Counted from the first letter of the stretch, positions 40,700 to 49,905 are shown. The stretch: DNA of 64,000 nucleotides from Actinomadura citrea (GCF_013409045.1 NZ_JACCBT010000001.1:6138001-6202000), one strand, 5' to 3'. The notes: generated by a model from the letters alone, not told the origin. Program-made: numbers and translations.

Positions 40700-43077
40700 C
40701 GGACATCGCCATCGTCGGCATCGACTGCCGCTTCCCCAAGGCGCCCGATCCGGGCGCCCTGTGGGAGCTGCTGATGCGCGGCGACGAGGGGATCGTCGAG
40801 GTGCCCAAGTCCCGCTGGAACGCCGACGTCTACTACGACCCGGACGGGGGCATCGGCAAGACCAACACCCGCTACGCCGGCTTCATCGACGACGCCGACG
40901 CCTTCGACCACGAGTTCTTCGGGTTCGCCAAGGAGGAGGCCGAGGTCGCCGACCCGCAGGTGCGGCTGCTGCTCCAGACCGCGTGGCGCGCCCTGGAGGA
41001 CGCGACGATCGACCCGCGCTCGCTGGCGGGCAGCAGGACCGGCGTCTACGTCGGGATCATGGGCTCGGAGTGGATGAGCCTGCTGATGACCAACTTCACC
41101 AGCATCACCGGCCAGGTGGGCTCCGGGAACGGCTACGCGATGGCCGCCAACCGCATCTCCTACCAGCTCGACCTGCGGGGCCCGAGCATGGCCGTCGACA
41201 CCGCGTGCTCGTCCTCCCTGGTCGCGACCGAGGAGGCCTGCCACGCGCTGCGGGCGGGCATCTGCGACCAGGCGCTGGTCGGGTCGGTGAACATGTTCGT
41301 CACCCCCTCGTCCAGCATCTACTTCGCCCAGGCCAAGGTGGCCTCCCCGGACGGCCGCTGCAAGCCGTTCAGCTCCAAGGCCGACGGCTTCGGGCGCGCC
41401 GAGGGCGTCGCCGCGCTCGTCCTGCGCCGCCTGGACGACGCCCTCGCCGACGGCCTGCCCGTCTACGCGGTCATCAAGGGCGGCGCGGTCAACCACGGCG
41501 GCCGCAGCACGACGGTCACCGCGCCGAACCCGCACGCCCAGCAGGCCGTGATGGTGGAGGCCTACAAGCGCGCGGGGGTCCGCCCGGAGGACATCGCCTA
41601 CGTGGAGACGCACGGCACGGGGACGCTGCTGGGCGACCGGCTGGAGGCCCGCGCCCTCGGCAAGGTGCACGGCGTCCCCCGGGAGCGGCCGTGCGCGATC
41701 GGGTCCGTCAAGGGCAACATCGGGCACGCCGAGGGGGCGGCGGGCATCGCCGGGCTGATCAAGACCACGCTGGCCCTGCACCACCGTGTGATCCCGCTGA
41801 GCCGCTTCTCCGACAGCGAGAACCCGCGGCTGAAGCTGGCGGCGAACGGGCTCCGGCTCGTCAAGGAGCCGATGCCGCTGCCGGACGGCCAGGTCTTCGC
41901 CGGGGTCAGCGGCTTCGGCCTCGGCGGCACCAACGCCCACATCGTGCTCGGCACCGCCCCGGCGGCCGCCGGGCGGCCGGGCGCGGCGCCCTCGGGCCGC
42001 GCGCGCGGCGGGGTCCTGACGGTGTCGTCGCGCGACACCGAGGGCCTGCGCGGCGCGGTCCGCCGGCTGGCCGAGGACCTCGCGGCGGCACCCGCCGGAC
42101 GGCTCGCGCAGCTGAGCTGGACGTCCAACATGGTGAAGGCGTCGGGGCCGGTCCGGTTCGCCCTCCCGGCGGACGACCGCACGGCCGCCGTGGCCGCGCT
42201 GCTGGAGGCGGCCGGGGACGACGACCGGCTCGCCGCCCTGTCCGGGCGCGCAGGAGCGCGACCGAAGACGGGATGGGTGATCTCGGGCGATTCGGCATGG
42301 CGCGCCGGCATGCCGGCGCGGCTTCACGAGGGGGTCCCCGCCTACCGGCGCGCGCTCGGCGCCGTGGACGCGGCTCTCCGGCCCCTCCTCGGCTGGTCCG
42401 TGCGGGACGCCCTGCTGTCCGGCGCGGAGCCGCGCGCCGCCGAGCCGGTCGTCTTCGCCGTCGCCTACGCCGCCGGGCGGACGCTGGCCGACGTGGGGAT
42501 CAGGCCGGCGTGGACGGTCGGCGAGGGGGTCGGCGAGTACGCCGCGGCGGTGCTGGCGGGTGTGTTCGACCTGGAGGACGCGTGCCGGCTCGTCGCCGCG
42601 CACGGCACGGCCGGGCCCCCGGGCGCGGGAGCCGCGGACCTCGCCTGCCGGCCGCCGGCGACCCCGCTCTACTCGGCCCGCCGCGGCGGGCGGCTCGACG
42701 ACGAAGTGCTGGACGCCGCGTTCTGGACGGAACGCGCCGACGGCGGGCCGCGGTTCGACGAGGCGCTCCGGGCGGCACGGGAGTCGGAGCCGGTCCGGCT
42801 GATCGAGGTCATGGGCGAGCGCACGGACGGCCTCCGCCTGCTGTCCGGCGGGACCGACGCCCTGGCCGGGATCGTCGCGGCGCTCTACCGGGACGGCCTG
42901 AACCCCGACTGGGACGAGCTCTACGAGCCGGGCGAGCGGGTGCGGCACCGCCTCACCCCCTACGCGTTCGCCGCCACCGGGCGCTTCTGGTGGAACCACC
43001 CGATCGACGGTGGCGGGGACCTCGCCGCCTCCGTGGCCGCGCCCGCCGGACCGACCCTTGCTGGAGGGGACTCATGA
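40696..43077 (+). CDS. Modular-type KS with degenerate acyltransferase
   Basis: 793 aa. The KS (about 1-430) is complete: Cys171 in DTACSSS, His306 in ETHGTGT, His344 in NIGHAEGAAG. An AT-shaped region (about 525-780) follows with the YAFAATGRFWW post-AT linker. The GHSxG motif reads GEGVG (609-613), so the nucleophile Ser is Gly611 and the adjacent His is Glu610; the usual VFPGQG entry is also missing. The AT is therefore structural only. No ACP or reductive domain is attached. The gene overlaps CLF and FabG by ATGA on both sides. The discrete AT (33291) and free ACP (30675) probably complete this module in trans. Confidence 0.88.
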   Translation: MTDIAIVGIDCRFPKAPDPGALWELLMRGDEGIVEVPKSRWNADVYYDPDGGIGKTNTRYAGFIDDADAFDHEFFGFAKEEAEVADPQVRLLLQTAWRALEDATIDPRSLAGSRTGVYVGIMGSEWMSLLMTNFTSITGQVGSGNGYAMAANRISYQLDLRGPSMAVDTACSSSLVATEEACHALRAGICDQALVGSVNMFVTPSSSIYFAQAKVASPDGRCKPFSSKADGFGRAEGVAALVLRRLDDALADGLPVYAVIKGGAVNHGGRSTTVTAPNPHAQQAVMVEAYKRAGVRPEDIAYVETHGTGTLLGDRLEARALGKVHGVPRERPCAIGSVKGNIGHAEGAAGIAGLIKTTLALHHRVIPLSRFSDSENPRLKLAANGLRLVKEPMPLPDGQVFAGVSGFGLGGTNAHIVLGTAPAAAGRPGAAPSGRARGGVLTVSSRDTEGLRGAVRRLAEDLAAAPAGRLAQLSWTSNMVKASGPVRFALPADDRTAAVAALLEAAGDDDRLAALSGRAGARPKTGWVISGDSAWRAGMPARLHEGVPAYRRALGAVDAALRPLLGWSVRDALLSGAEPRAAEPVVFAVAYAAGRTLADVGIRPAWTVGEGVGEYAAAVLAGVFDLEDACRLVAAHGTAGPPGAGAADLACRPPATPLYSARRGGRLDDEVLDAAFWTERADGGPRFDEALRAARESEPVRLIEVMGERTDGLRLLSGGTDALAGIVAALYRDGLNPDWDELYEPGERVRHRLTPYAFAATGRFWWNHPIDGGGDLAASVAAPAGPTLAGGDS

Positions 43078-43778
43078 CCCGTTCCGTACTCGTCACCGGC
43101 GGGAACCGCGGCCTCGGCCTCGCGATCGCCCGCGCGTTCACCGCCGCAGGCGACGCGGTCGCGGTGACCCACCGCGGATCCGGCGCCCCGGACGGGCTGC
43201 TCGGCGTCAAGTGCGACGTCACCGACTCGGACCAGGTCGCCCGGGCCTTCGAGGAGATCAGGGAGGCGCACGGGCCGGTCGAGGTCCTGGTCTCCAACGC
43301 CGGGATCACCGACGACGCGCTGCTGCTGCGCATGCGGGAGGAGTCGTTCACCCGCGTGATCGACACCAACCTGACCGGGGCCTACCGGGTGGCCAGGGCC
43401 GCGGTCTCGGACATGATCCGCGCACGGCGCGGACGGATGATCTTCATCTCCTCGGTGGCCGGGACCAAGGGCGTGCCCGGCCAGGCCAACTACGCCGCCA
43501 GCAAGGCGGGCCTGATCGGGCTCGCGCGGGCCCTGGCCCGCGAGCTGGCCGCCCGCGGGATCACCTCGAACGTGATCGCGCCCGGGCTGCTGGACACCGA
43601 CATGACCAGCGAGCTCACCGACCGCTACAAGCAGCAGATCCTCGACGAGGTCCCGCTCGGGCGCACCGCCACGCTCGAGGAGATCGCGGCCGCCGCGGTC
43701 TGGCTCGCCTCCGCGGGCGCCGCGTCGGTGACCGGCCAGGTGATCACCATCGACGGCGGAGGCAGCCTGGGCCACTGA
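43074..43778 (+). CDS. 3-oxoacyl-ACP reductase (FabG-like SDR)
   Basis: A 234-aa classical short-chain dehydrogenase: TGGNRGLG cofactor loop, CDVTD, SNAGITDD, Ser in ISSVAGTKG, the YAASK catalytic pair and IDGGGSLGH at the end. It matches FabG-type NADPH ketoreductases. It overlaps the stop of the KS-AT(dead) gene by ATGA, so it is translated with the condensing enzymes and reduces their beta-keto product on the free ACP. No separate dehydratase or enoyl reductase is seen in this operon, which would leave a beta-hydroxy acyl chain unless the megasynthase DH or enzymes elsewhere help. Confidence 0.92.
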   Translation: MTRSVLVTGGNRGLGLAIARAFTAAGDAVAVTHRGSGAPDGLLGVKCDVTDSDQVARAFEEIREAHGPVEVLVSNAGITDDALLLRMREESFTRVIDTNLTGAYRVARAAVSDMIRARRGRMIFISSVAGTKGVPGQANYAASKAGLIGLARALARELAARGITSNVIAPGLLDTDMTSELTDRYKQQILDEVPLGRTATLEEIAAAAVWLASAGAASVTGQVITIDGGGSLGH

Positions 43779-43793
43779 CACCCACGGACGAAT

Positions 43794-43831
43794 CTGGCGG
43801 GGCCGTGAAAAACCGGACGCGGCCCCGCCAG
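43794..43831 (+). terminator. Hairpin terminator after the KS operon
   Basis: The arms CTGGCGGGGCCG (43794-43805) and CGGCCCCGCCAG (43820-43831) are perfect, with a 14-nt loop, 16 bp after the FabG stop. Confidence 0.75.
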
Positions 43832-43872
43832 GGCGGGGCGCTTCCGCCGGGACACGTTGGTTTAAGCGAAAC

Positions 43873-43890
43873 TGACAGTTGGTTGACAGT
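43873..43890 (+). promoter_or_regulatory. Putative SARP box: heptamer direct repeat
   Basis: TGACAGT occurs at 43873-43879 and 43884-43890, with 11 bp between starts (7-mer plus 4-bp spacer). This is the geometry of SARP regulator binding sites. The second copy overlaps a TTGACA -35-like hexamer (43883-43888). The stretch 43832-44040 is less GC-rich than its surroundings, holds no gene and leads into the MFS-SARP pair. Confidence 0.5.
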
Positions 43891-44040
43891 CCAACGATCC
43901 AATGGTCATGATGTTCACCGGACTCCTTTATTAGCCCCGCATATGATCAAGAGACGTCCGAGCAAGGATTGCGAACGCTCCGAATCAGTGCGTTTGAGCT
44001 CCCGTTAACAGACGACGCGATGCGAGGGCTGTCATCTCAA

Positions 44041-45336
44041 ATGGAGATCTCTTATAAAGAAGGATCCGCCCCTGCCCGTCCGGCGCCGCCCGCCACCGTC
44101 CCCCGCCATTGGATCGTCGCCTATTTCCTGGCGACGCTCGCCATGTGGGCCGGCCTGCTGGCGGCGGCGCAGATCCTGCTGCCCGCCCAGCTCGCTGCGC
44201 TCGACCCGGACCGCCAGGTCTGGCACCTCGGCCTGATCACCGCCCTCGGCGCGGGCGCCGCCATCGTCTCCTCCCCCGTCGCCGGCTCCCTGTCGGACCG
44301 CACGGCCTCGCGCTTCGGGCGGCGGCGGCCCTGGGTGCTCGCCTCCGCCCTGGTCTGCTCCGCGGCCCTGTTCGCGCTGCCGCTCCAGACCACGGTCGCC
44401 GGCGTCGGCGTGTGCTGGGTCCTCGTGCACGGCGCCGCGAACGCGATGTGCGCGGCCCTGTGCGCCGCGATCCCCGACCGCGTCCCGGTGGCCCGGCGCG
44501 GCCTGGTCTCCGGCATCGCGGGGCTCGCGATGCCGGTCGGGCTGGTCGTCGGGACGGTGCTCGTCTCGGCGATCCCCACCTGGGCCGGATACGCCCTGAT
44601 GGGCGGGCTGACCCTCACGCTGGCCCTCCCGTACGTCCTGCTCGAGGAGCCCGCGCCGCTCCGCTCGCCCGGCCTCGGCGGCCCGCCGGACGGGCCCGCC
44701 TCCCCGGTCTCCGGAGCGCGCGCCCCGCGCCGGTCGCCCAAGGTCTTCCTGGCCGACCTGTACGTCAGCCCGCGGCGCCACCCCGACTTCGCCTGGACGC
44801 TGTCGGGGCGGTTCTTCGCCCAGCTGTCGATCTCCCTCGCCACGCTGTACCTGCTCTACTTCCTGCGCGACGAGGTGCGCGTGGACGATCCCGCCGGGGG
44901 CGTGGCGGTGCTCAGCCTGCTCTACACCGCGGGGGTCGTCGCCGCGAGCGTCACCGCGGGGCGCCGATCCGACCGCACCGGACGGCGCAAACCGTTCGTC
45001 ATCGTCGCCTCGATCCTCATGGCCGGGGCGCTGACCTGCATGGCGCTGCTCCCCCTCTGGCCCGCGGCGCTGGCGTCGGCGGCCGTTCTCGGCGCCGGGC
45101 ACGGCGTCTACCTGGCCATCGACCAGGCGCTCGTCACCGAGGTGCTGCCGCTGGAGCGGGACCGTGCCAAGGACCTCGGCCTGATCAACGCGGCGGGCAG
45201 CGGCGCGGTCGCGGTCGCCCCGCTCGTGGCCGCCGGGACGCTGCTGCTGGGCGGCTTCTCCGCGCTCTTCACGGCCGGCGCCGGACTCGCCGTCGCCGGC
45301 GGCCTGGCCATCCAGCCGGTCAGATCCGTCCGCTGA
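44041..45336 (+). CDS. MFS transporter (12 TM, sugar-cation symporter-like)
   Basis: About 431 aa with two sets of six hydrophobic segments. The loop SLSDRTASRFGRRRPWVL between TM2 and TM3, and its counterpart RRSDRTGRRKPFVI in the second half, are the MFS signature; the RFGRRRPW form is common in the glycoside/cation-symporter-like branch. The start is unclear: ATG 44041 is chosen as closest to TM1, with ATG 44020 and TTG 43969 as alternatives and no strong RBS for any. It lies just before the SARP gene and after the putative SARP box. An export or self-protection role is likely from the context. Confidence 0.82.
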   Translation: MEISYKEGSAPARPAPPATVPRHWIVAYFLATLAMWAGLLAAAQILLPAQLAALDPDRQVWHLGLITALGAGAAIVSSPVAGSLSDRTASRFGRRRPWVLASALVCSAALFALPLQTTVAGVGVCWVLVHGAANAMCAALCAAIPDRVPVARRGLVSGIAGLAMPVGLVVGTVLVSAIPTWAGYALMGGLTLTLALPYVLLEEPAPLRSPGLGGPPDGPASPVSGARAPRRSPKVFLADLYVSPRRHPDFAWTLSGRFFAQLSISLATLYLLYFLRDEVRVDDPAGGVAVLSLLYTAGVVAASVTAGRRSDRTGRRKPFVIVASILMAGALTCMALLPLWPAALASAAVLGAGHGVYLAIDQALVTEVLPLERDRAKDLGLINAAGSGAVAVAPLVAAGTLLLGGFSALFTAGAGLAVAGGLAIQPVRSVR

Positions 45337-45440
45337 CGGTCGTTCGCCGAGACCGCTCACCCATCGAGGGCAGGTGTCCCATCTTCGAACCGAGAGAGGA
45401 CGCGAGCCGCCCGGCACCCGAGCGGGCCCCGGCCTTCCGG

Positions 45441-48400
45441 GTGCTGGGCCGGCTCTCGGTGCGCGCCGGGGGGACCGAGGTGTCGCCGCCGAGGTCCCAC
45501 GTCCTGCAGGGGCTGCTCGGCGCGCTGCTGCTGGCCCAGGGCGAGCCGCTGCGGACCGAGAGGCTCACGCGGCTGGTGTGGGCCGACCGCGCCGAGATGA
45601 CGAGCCGGGAGTCGGTGCACGTCGGGATCTCCCGGCTGCGCAAGTGGCTCAGGCAGCTGGGCGACGGCGGGCCGTCGATCGACTACGAGGACGGCTACCG
45701 CCTGGCCGTCCCCGGCGGCGACCTGGACCTGCACCGCTTCCGGGCGCTGATCGAACGGGCCCGCGCGGTGGAGGAGCCGGAGCCGCGCGCCGCCGTGCTC
45801 GTGTCCGCCCTGCGGCTGCGGCGCGGGCCCGTCCTCACCGGGATGGAGTACCTGGACCGCGCCGACGTCCTGCTGCGCTCGGTCGAGCAGCGCGTGCGCG
45901 AGGCGGTGATGGACCTGGCGACCGCGGCCCAGCGCGTCGACGACCCCGAGCCCGCGATCGCCGCCGTCCGCGCCCTGGCCGGGGACCTGCCCTTCGACGA
46001 GCCGCTGCACGCGGCGCTCATCGACCTGCTCGCCGCCGGCGGGCAGCCCGCCGAGGCGCTGAACGTCTACCGGCGGCTCGGCGAACGGCTCGCCGACGAG
46101 CTCGGCGTCGAGCCGAGCAGCCAGGTCCAGGACGCCTACCTGCGCGTCCTCGACCGCGACCGGCCGTTCGCCGCCGCGCCGGAGCCGGCCGCCGGCGCCC
46201 GCGCCGCCGTCCCGGTCCCGGCGCAGCTGCCGCCGGGCATCCCCGACTTCACCGGCCGCCTCGACGAGGCGGCGCTCATCGCCGAAAGCCTGACGAGCCC
46301 GGCGGACGGGCGGGCGCGGACGGTGGCGGTCACCACGATCGCGGGCATGGGCGGCATCGGCAAGACGGCCCTCGCCGTGCACGTGGCGCACCTGCTGACC
46401 GACACGTTCCCCGACGGCCAGCTCTACGCGAACCTGAACGGCGACGCCGACGCCAGGCCCAAGCCCTCGGAAGTCCTCGACCGGTTCCTGCGCGCGCTCG
46501 GGGTGAGCGGCTCGGGCGTCCCGCCGGCGCCGGCGGAGCGCGCGGCCCTGTTCCGCAGCCGCGTCGCCGGGCGCAGGGTGCTCGTCGTCCTCGACGGCGC
46601 CCTGAACGAGGAGCAGGTGCGGCCCCTGCTACCGGGCTCGCCCGGCACGGCCGTGCTCGTCACCAGCCGCAACCGCCTCACGGGGCTGGAGGGCGCGACG
46701 CTGCTGGACCTGGAGGTCCTGTCGCCGCCGCAGGCCGTCGACCTGCTCACCCGCGTCATCGGCCCGCGCCGCGTCGCGGCCGAGCCCGAGGGCGCGGTGG
46801 AGATCGTGCGGCTGTGCGGGCACATCCCGCTGGCCGTCCGGATCGCCGCGGGGCGGCTGGCCGGCCGCCCGAACTGGACCCTGGCCCACCTCGCCGAGGT
46901 GCTGCGCGACGAGCGCGGGCGGCTGGACGAGCTGTCGGTCGGCGACCTGGCGGTCCGGGCGAGCTTCCGGATGAGCTACCGGCCGCTGCCGCCCGCGACC
47001 CGGCGGGCGTTCAGGATGATCGGGCTGCTGGACGCGCCGGACTTCACCCTGTGGACGGTCGCCGCGCTCCTCGGCGTCCCGCTGAACGAGGCCCGGCCGC
47101 ACCTGGAGAGGCTGATCGACGCCCAGCTCGTGAACGTGACCGGCACCGACGCCACCGGCGGGTTACGGCACCGCATGCACGAGCTGATCCGGCTGTACGC
47201 GCGCGAGTGCGCGGAGGCGGAGGACGCCCCCCGCCAGCGCACCGCCGCCCTCGCCCGGGCGCTCGGGGCCTGGCTGTGGCTCGCCGAGAACGCCGCCGAG
47301 CGCATCCCCGGCCCCGCCTACGCCTCCATGCACGGCACCGCGGCGCGCTGGCCCCTCTCCCCCGCCACCGCCGCGCGCCTGCTCGCCGACCCGCTGCAGT
47401 GGTTCGCCGCCGAGCTGCCCGCGCTGACGGCCGCCGCCCGGCAGGCGTGCGACCTCAAACTCGACGAGCTGGCCTGGGACCTCGCCGCCTCCCTGGAGAA
47501 GTTCTGCGACATCAGAGGGGCCTACGACGACTGGCGGCACACCAACGAGCGGGCGCTGCGGCTCTGCCGGGCGGCGCGGAACAAGCGGGGCGAGGCCGTC
47601 CTGCTGCGGGGCCTCCTGGAGGTCATCACCTGGACCTCGGAGGGCCGGACCAAGCCCGCGATGGTGGTGATGCGGGAGACGGCGGAACGGCTGCTGCGGC
47701 TGTTCACCGAGCTGGGCGACGAGCGGGGGATGGCGGACGCCCTCATCCAGATCAGCTGGGGCCTGGTGGCCCAGGGCGCCAAGGAGGAGGCCCTGGCCAC
47801 GGCGACGCGAGCCCTGCGGCTCGCCGAGCCGTGCGGCTACCTGGGCGGGCAGGCGCGGGCCCTCCAGGTCCAGGCGGTGGCGCACGGCGAGGAGGACCCG
47901 CTGCGGGCCGTGCCCTGCCTGGAGCGCGCCCTGGAGATCGCCGAGCGGCTCGGCAATCCCCGGCTCAAGGCCACGGTCGTCCAGTTCCTCGGGGTGGGCC
48001 ACGCCTTCGCGGGCGATCTCGGCACCGGGCAGGACATGCTCAACAGGTCGATCACGATGGCCCGCGAGCTGGACGACCGGTACCTCGAGACGTTCTCCCT
48101 CATCTACCTCGCGAAGCTGTTCACCGCGATCGGGGACGCGCGGGCCAGGGCCACCGCGGACCTCGCGCTCGCCTACAGCCGGGCGGGCAACTTCGGGCAC
48201 CACCTCGCCGAGGCCCTCGCCATCCTCGGCGAGCTGAACCTGGCCGCGGGCGACACCGCCGCAGCCGTCGGCTGCCTGGAGGAGTCCGTGGACGTCTGGC
48301 GCACCCGCGGCTGGCTCCCGTTCCTCGCCCGGACGCTGCGCCGGCTGGGCGACGCCTACGCAGCGGCGGGCGACCACGACGCCGCCGGGGTCGTGCGAGC

Positions 48401-48452
48401 CGAGGCGGACGACCTGACGGGAAGGGTTTCCCAGCAAACAGGTAGACAATAA
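45441..48452 (+). CDS. SARP/AfsR-type transcriptional regulator with NB-ARC and TPR
   Basis: About 1003 aa. The N-terminal OmpR-like DNA-binding domain plus bacterial activation domain (VLGRLSVRAGG, VHVGISRLRKWL, YRLAVPGGDLDLHRFRALI, LNVYRRLGERLADELGVEPS) is typical of SARPs. An NB-ARC ATPase has the P-loop TIAGMGGIGKTALAVH. A long helical C-terminus carries TPR-like repeats. This is the AfsR architecture. A TTA leucine codon at 47163 (residue about 575) makes it a candidate for bldA-tRNA control. The start is unsure: no ATG lies between the MFS stop and the domain. GTG 45441 is used, but a few upstream residues (from an ATC at 45381 after AGGTG) look domain-like. It is the prime candidate activator of the cluster. 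Confidence 0.88.
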   Translation: MLGRLSVRAGGTEVSPPRSHVLQGLLGALLLAQGEPLRTERLTRLVWADRAEMTSRESVHVGISRLRKWLRQLGDGGPSIDYEDGYRLAVPGGDLDLHRFRALIERARAVEEPEPRAAVLVSALRLRRGPVLTGMEYLDRADVLLRSVEQRVREAVMDLATAAQRVDDPEPAIAAVRALAGDLPFDEPLHAALIDLLAAGGQPAEALNVYRRLGERLADELGVEPSSQVQDAYLRVLDRDRPFAAAPEPAAGARAAVPVPAQLPPGIPDFTGRLDEAALIAESLTSPADGRARTVAVTTIAGMGGIGKTALAVHVAHLLTDTFPDGQLYANLNGDADARPKPSEVLDRFLRALGVSGSGVPPAPAERAALFRSRVAGRRVLVVLDGALNEEQVRPLLPGSPGTAVLVTSRNRLTGLEGATLLDLEVLSPPQAVDLLTRVIGPRRVAAEPEGAVEIVRLCGHIPLAVRIAAGRLAGRPNWTLAHLAEVLRDERGRLDELSVGDLAVRASFRMSYRPLPPATRRAFRMIGLLDAPDFTLWTVAALLGVPLNEARPHLERLIDAQLVNVTGTDATGGLRHRMHELIRLYARECAEAEDAPRQRTAALARALGAWLWLAENAAERIPGPAYASMHGTAARWPLSPATAARLLADPLQWFAAELPALTAAARQACDLKLDELAWDLAASLEKFCDIRGAYDDWRHTNERALRLCRAARNKRGEAVLLRGLLEVITWTSEGRTKPAMVVMRETAERLLRLFTELGDERGMADALIQISWGLVAQGAKEEALATATRALRLAEPCGYLGGQARALQVQAVAHGEEDPLRAVPCLERALEIAERLGNPRLKATVVQFLGVGHAFAGDLGTGQDMLNRSITMARELDDRYLETFSLIYLAKLFTAIGDARARATADLALAYSRAGNFGHHLAEALAILGELNLAAGDTAAAVGCLEESVDVWRTRGWLPFLARTLRRLGDAYAAAGDHDAAGVVRAEADDLTGRVSQQTGRQ

Positions 48453-48582
48453 CGAGAAATACTCCACCGCGCCGGTTAGCGTCCGGTAAGGGCCGCGGTT
48501 ATACCGTCGAAGCGCATTGCACCCCCCGCCCACTGGCAATGCCGAAGTTGGTGATACGCACACCGATCGAACGAGGGTACGC

Positions 48583-49158
48583 ATGCACCTTTCGGTACAT
48601 GATCAAAAGCAGGTCATACGTCTGCTCGCGACTGCCCGGCACGAGATCCTCTCGCTCGTCCCGGCGTGGCCGGCCTCGCTGCGCAACGCCTACCTGCGCC
48701 GCCGCACCACGGCCGGCCCCCGCTCCCGCATCGTCGTCTCCCGCTCCTGCCGCCTCCAGGCGGCCTCCGGGCCCGGGCCGTCCGAGATCCGGCTCGGCGG
48801 CACCCTGCCGGCCTTCCTCCTGGTGGTGGACCGCCGGACCGCCCTGGTCAGGCGCAACGGTCCCTACCTCGCTCCCGGGGTCGTCCAGCCCGCCGAGATC
48901 GACCGGCTGGTCGCCTTCTTCGAGAGCCACTGGGAGCAGGCGTTCCCCATCGCCCCCGTCCCGGCGCGGCCGATGAGCGAACTCCAGCTCAACATCCTGC
49001 GCAAGCTGGCCGTGGGCATGACCGACCAGGCGGCCGCCAACGCTCTGAAGATCTCGTCGCGCACCGTCCAGCGCCAGGTGCACGACGTGATGGAGCAACT
49101 CGGGGCCCGCAGCCGCCTGGAACTGGGCATCTGCCTGGCTTCCACCGACCTGGTCTGA
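48583..49158 (+). CDS. LuxR-type HTH regulator
   Basis: A 191-aa protein. The C-terminal HTH is recognisable (MSELQLNILRKLAVGMTDQAAANALKISSRTVQRQVHDVMEQLGARSRLE). The N-terminal about 120 residues (ILSLVPAWPASLRNAYLRRR, LPAFLLVVDRRTALVR) match neither a receiver nor a PAS domain that I can name; such orphan forms occur in actinomycete clusters. The ATG at 48583 has GAGGG 6 nt upstream. It lies 130 bp after the SARP gene, with no other gene between. A probable second pathway regulator. Confidence 0.8.
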   Translation: MHLSVHDQKQVIRLLATARHEILSLVPAWPASLRNAYLRRRTTAGPRSRIVVSRSCRLQAASGPGPSEIRLGGTLPAFLLVVDRRTALVRRNGPYLAPGVVQPAEIDRLVAFFESHWEQAFPIAPVPARPMSELQLNILRKLAVGMTDQAAANALKISSRTVQRQVHDVMEQLGARSRLELGICLASTDLV

Positions 49159-49167
49159 CCCGGCACC

Positions 49168-49191
49168 CCCGGCGCCTCCCTGAGCGCCGGG
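49168..49191. terminator. Convergent hairpin terminator
   Basis: CCCGGCGC (49168-49175) pairs with GCGCCGGG (49184-49191), between the convergent LuxR and lsr2 genes. Confidence 0.6.
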
Positions 49192-49515
49192 TCAGTGCGC
49201 GGCCTCGAACTTCTGGATCACATCGGCGGGAATGCGCCCGCGGTCGTTGACGGGGATTCCCGCCGACCTCGCCCATCGGCGGATCTCGGCGCTGCGCTCG
49301 CGGCTGCCCGCCGTGCGCGCGGCGCTCCTCACCGCGACACGGCGCGCCTTGCGGCCGTGCTCCCGGTAAGGCTCGATGACCTTGCGCAGTTTGGAGGCGT
49401 TCTTCTTGTTCAGGTCGATCTCATAGGCCTTACCGTCGAGCGAGAACGACACGGTTTCCACCGCCTCCCCGCCGCTGATGTCGTCGACCAGGCGAACCTT
49501 GACCTGCTGCGCCAT
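49192..49515 (-). CDS. lsr2: Lsr2 nucleoid-associated protein
   Basis: A 107-aa Lsr2. The N-terminal dimerisation part (MAQQVKVRLVDDISGGEAVETVSFSLDGKAYEIDL, here only partly quoted) starts at ATG 49515 with GGGGGAAGG upstream. The C-terminal DNA-binding part ends with RWARSAGIPVNDRGRIPADV, which contains the AT-hook-like loop (here SAGIPVNDRGR). Lsr2 bridges AT-rich DNA and silences foreign and secondary-metabolism genes. Its place at the right border of the cluster may be chance, or it may be a local silencer; many actinomycetes carry two or more copies. Confidence 0.95.
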   Translation of the reverse strand: MAQQVKVRLVDDISGGEAVETVSFSLDGKAYEIDLNKKNASKLRKVIEPYREHGRKARRVAVRSAARTAGSRERSAEIRRWARSAGIPVNDRGRIPADVIQKFEAAH

Positions 49516-49734
49516 GAATTGCCTTCCCCCTCGTTCAGTGACGAATGACGGTCCCGAGTTCATACTAGGCCGCCGGGGAACAGGCCAGGTCATCGAAGCC
49601 GCGCCGGCCATGGCCGCGTCCGGGCAAGGCACCGCCCCCATGTCCGGTATAAAGGCAGCAGACCAGCACGGACACGAGGCTTCTGCAATTCGAACCCTGT
49701 CTTGGCGAACTTATTGCTTTTTCTCCTCCTTCGG

Positions 49735-49905
49735 GCCTGAAGGCCCTGCTGTGTTTATTGCGGCGCCCTCCTCCTTCGGGCCTGGCGGCCCTCCATCGTC
49801 GGGCACCGCGGGCGATCGCCGGCATCGCTCCGGCTCGCCTTGCGGCTCGCTTCGCGATCAGATTCTTGCTTCGCTCGAATCTGCCTTCGGACGCGATCGC
49901 GTCCC
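49735..49905 (+). repeat. Dispersed repeat, copy 3, with CCTCCTTCGGGCC side module
   Basis: The side module CTCCTCCTTCGGGCCTG occurs twice here (about 49729-49746 and 49769-49786). It is followed by the GCGATCGC/GCTCGC/GATTC core in the same orientation as copy 1. The 452-bp gap 49516-49967 between lsr2 and the oxidoreductase holds no gene that I can support. The cluster is thus bracketed by this repeat family on both sides. Confidence 0.75.

Noticed and set aside
30985..43778. Hygromycin A-type cluster
   Set aside because: Inositol synthase, phosphatase and aminotransferase are shared, but the inositol dehydrogenase and methylene-bridge genes are absent, and lyase, FkbH and sulfation genes are extra.
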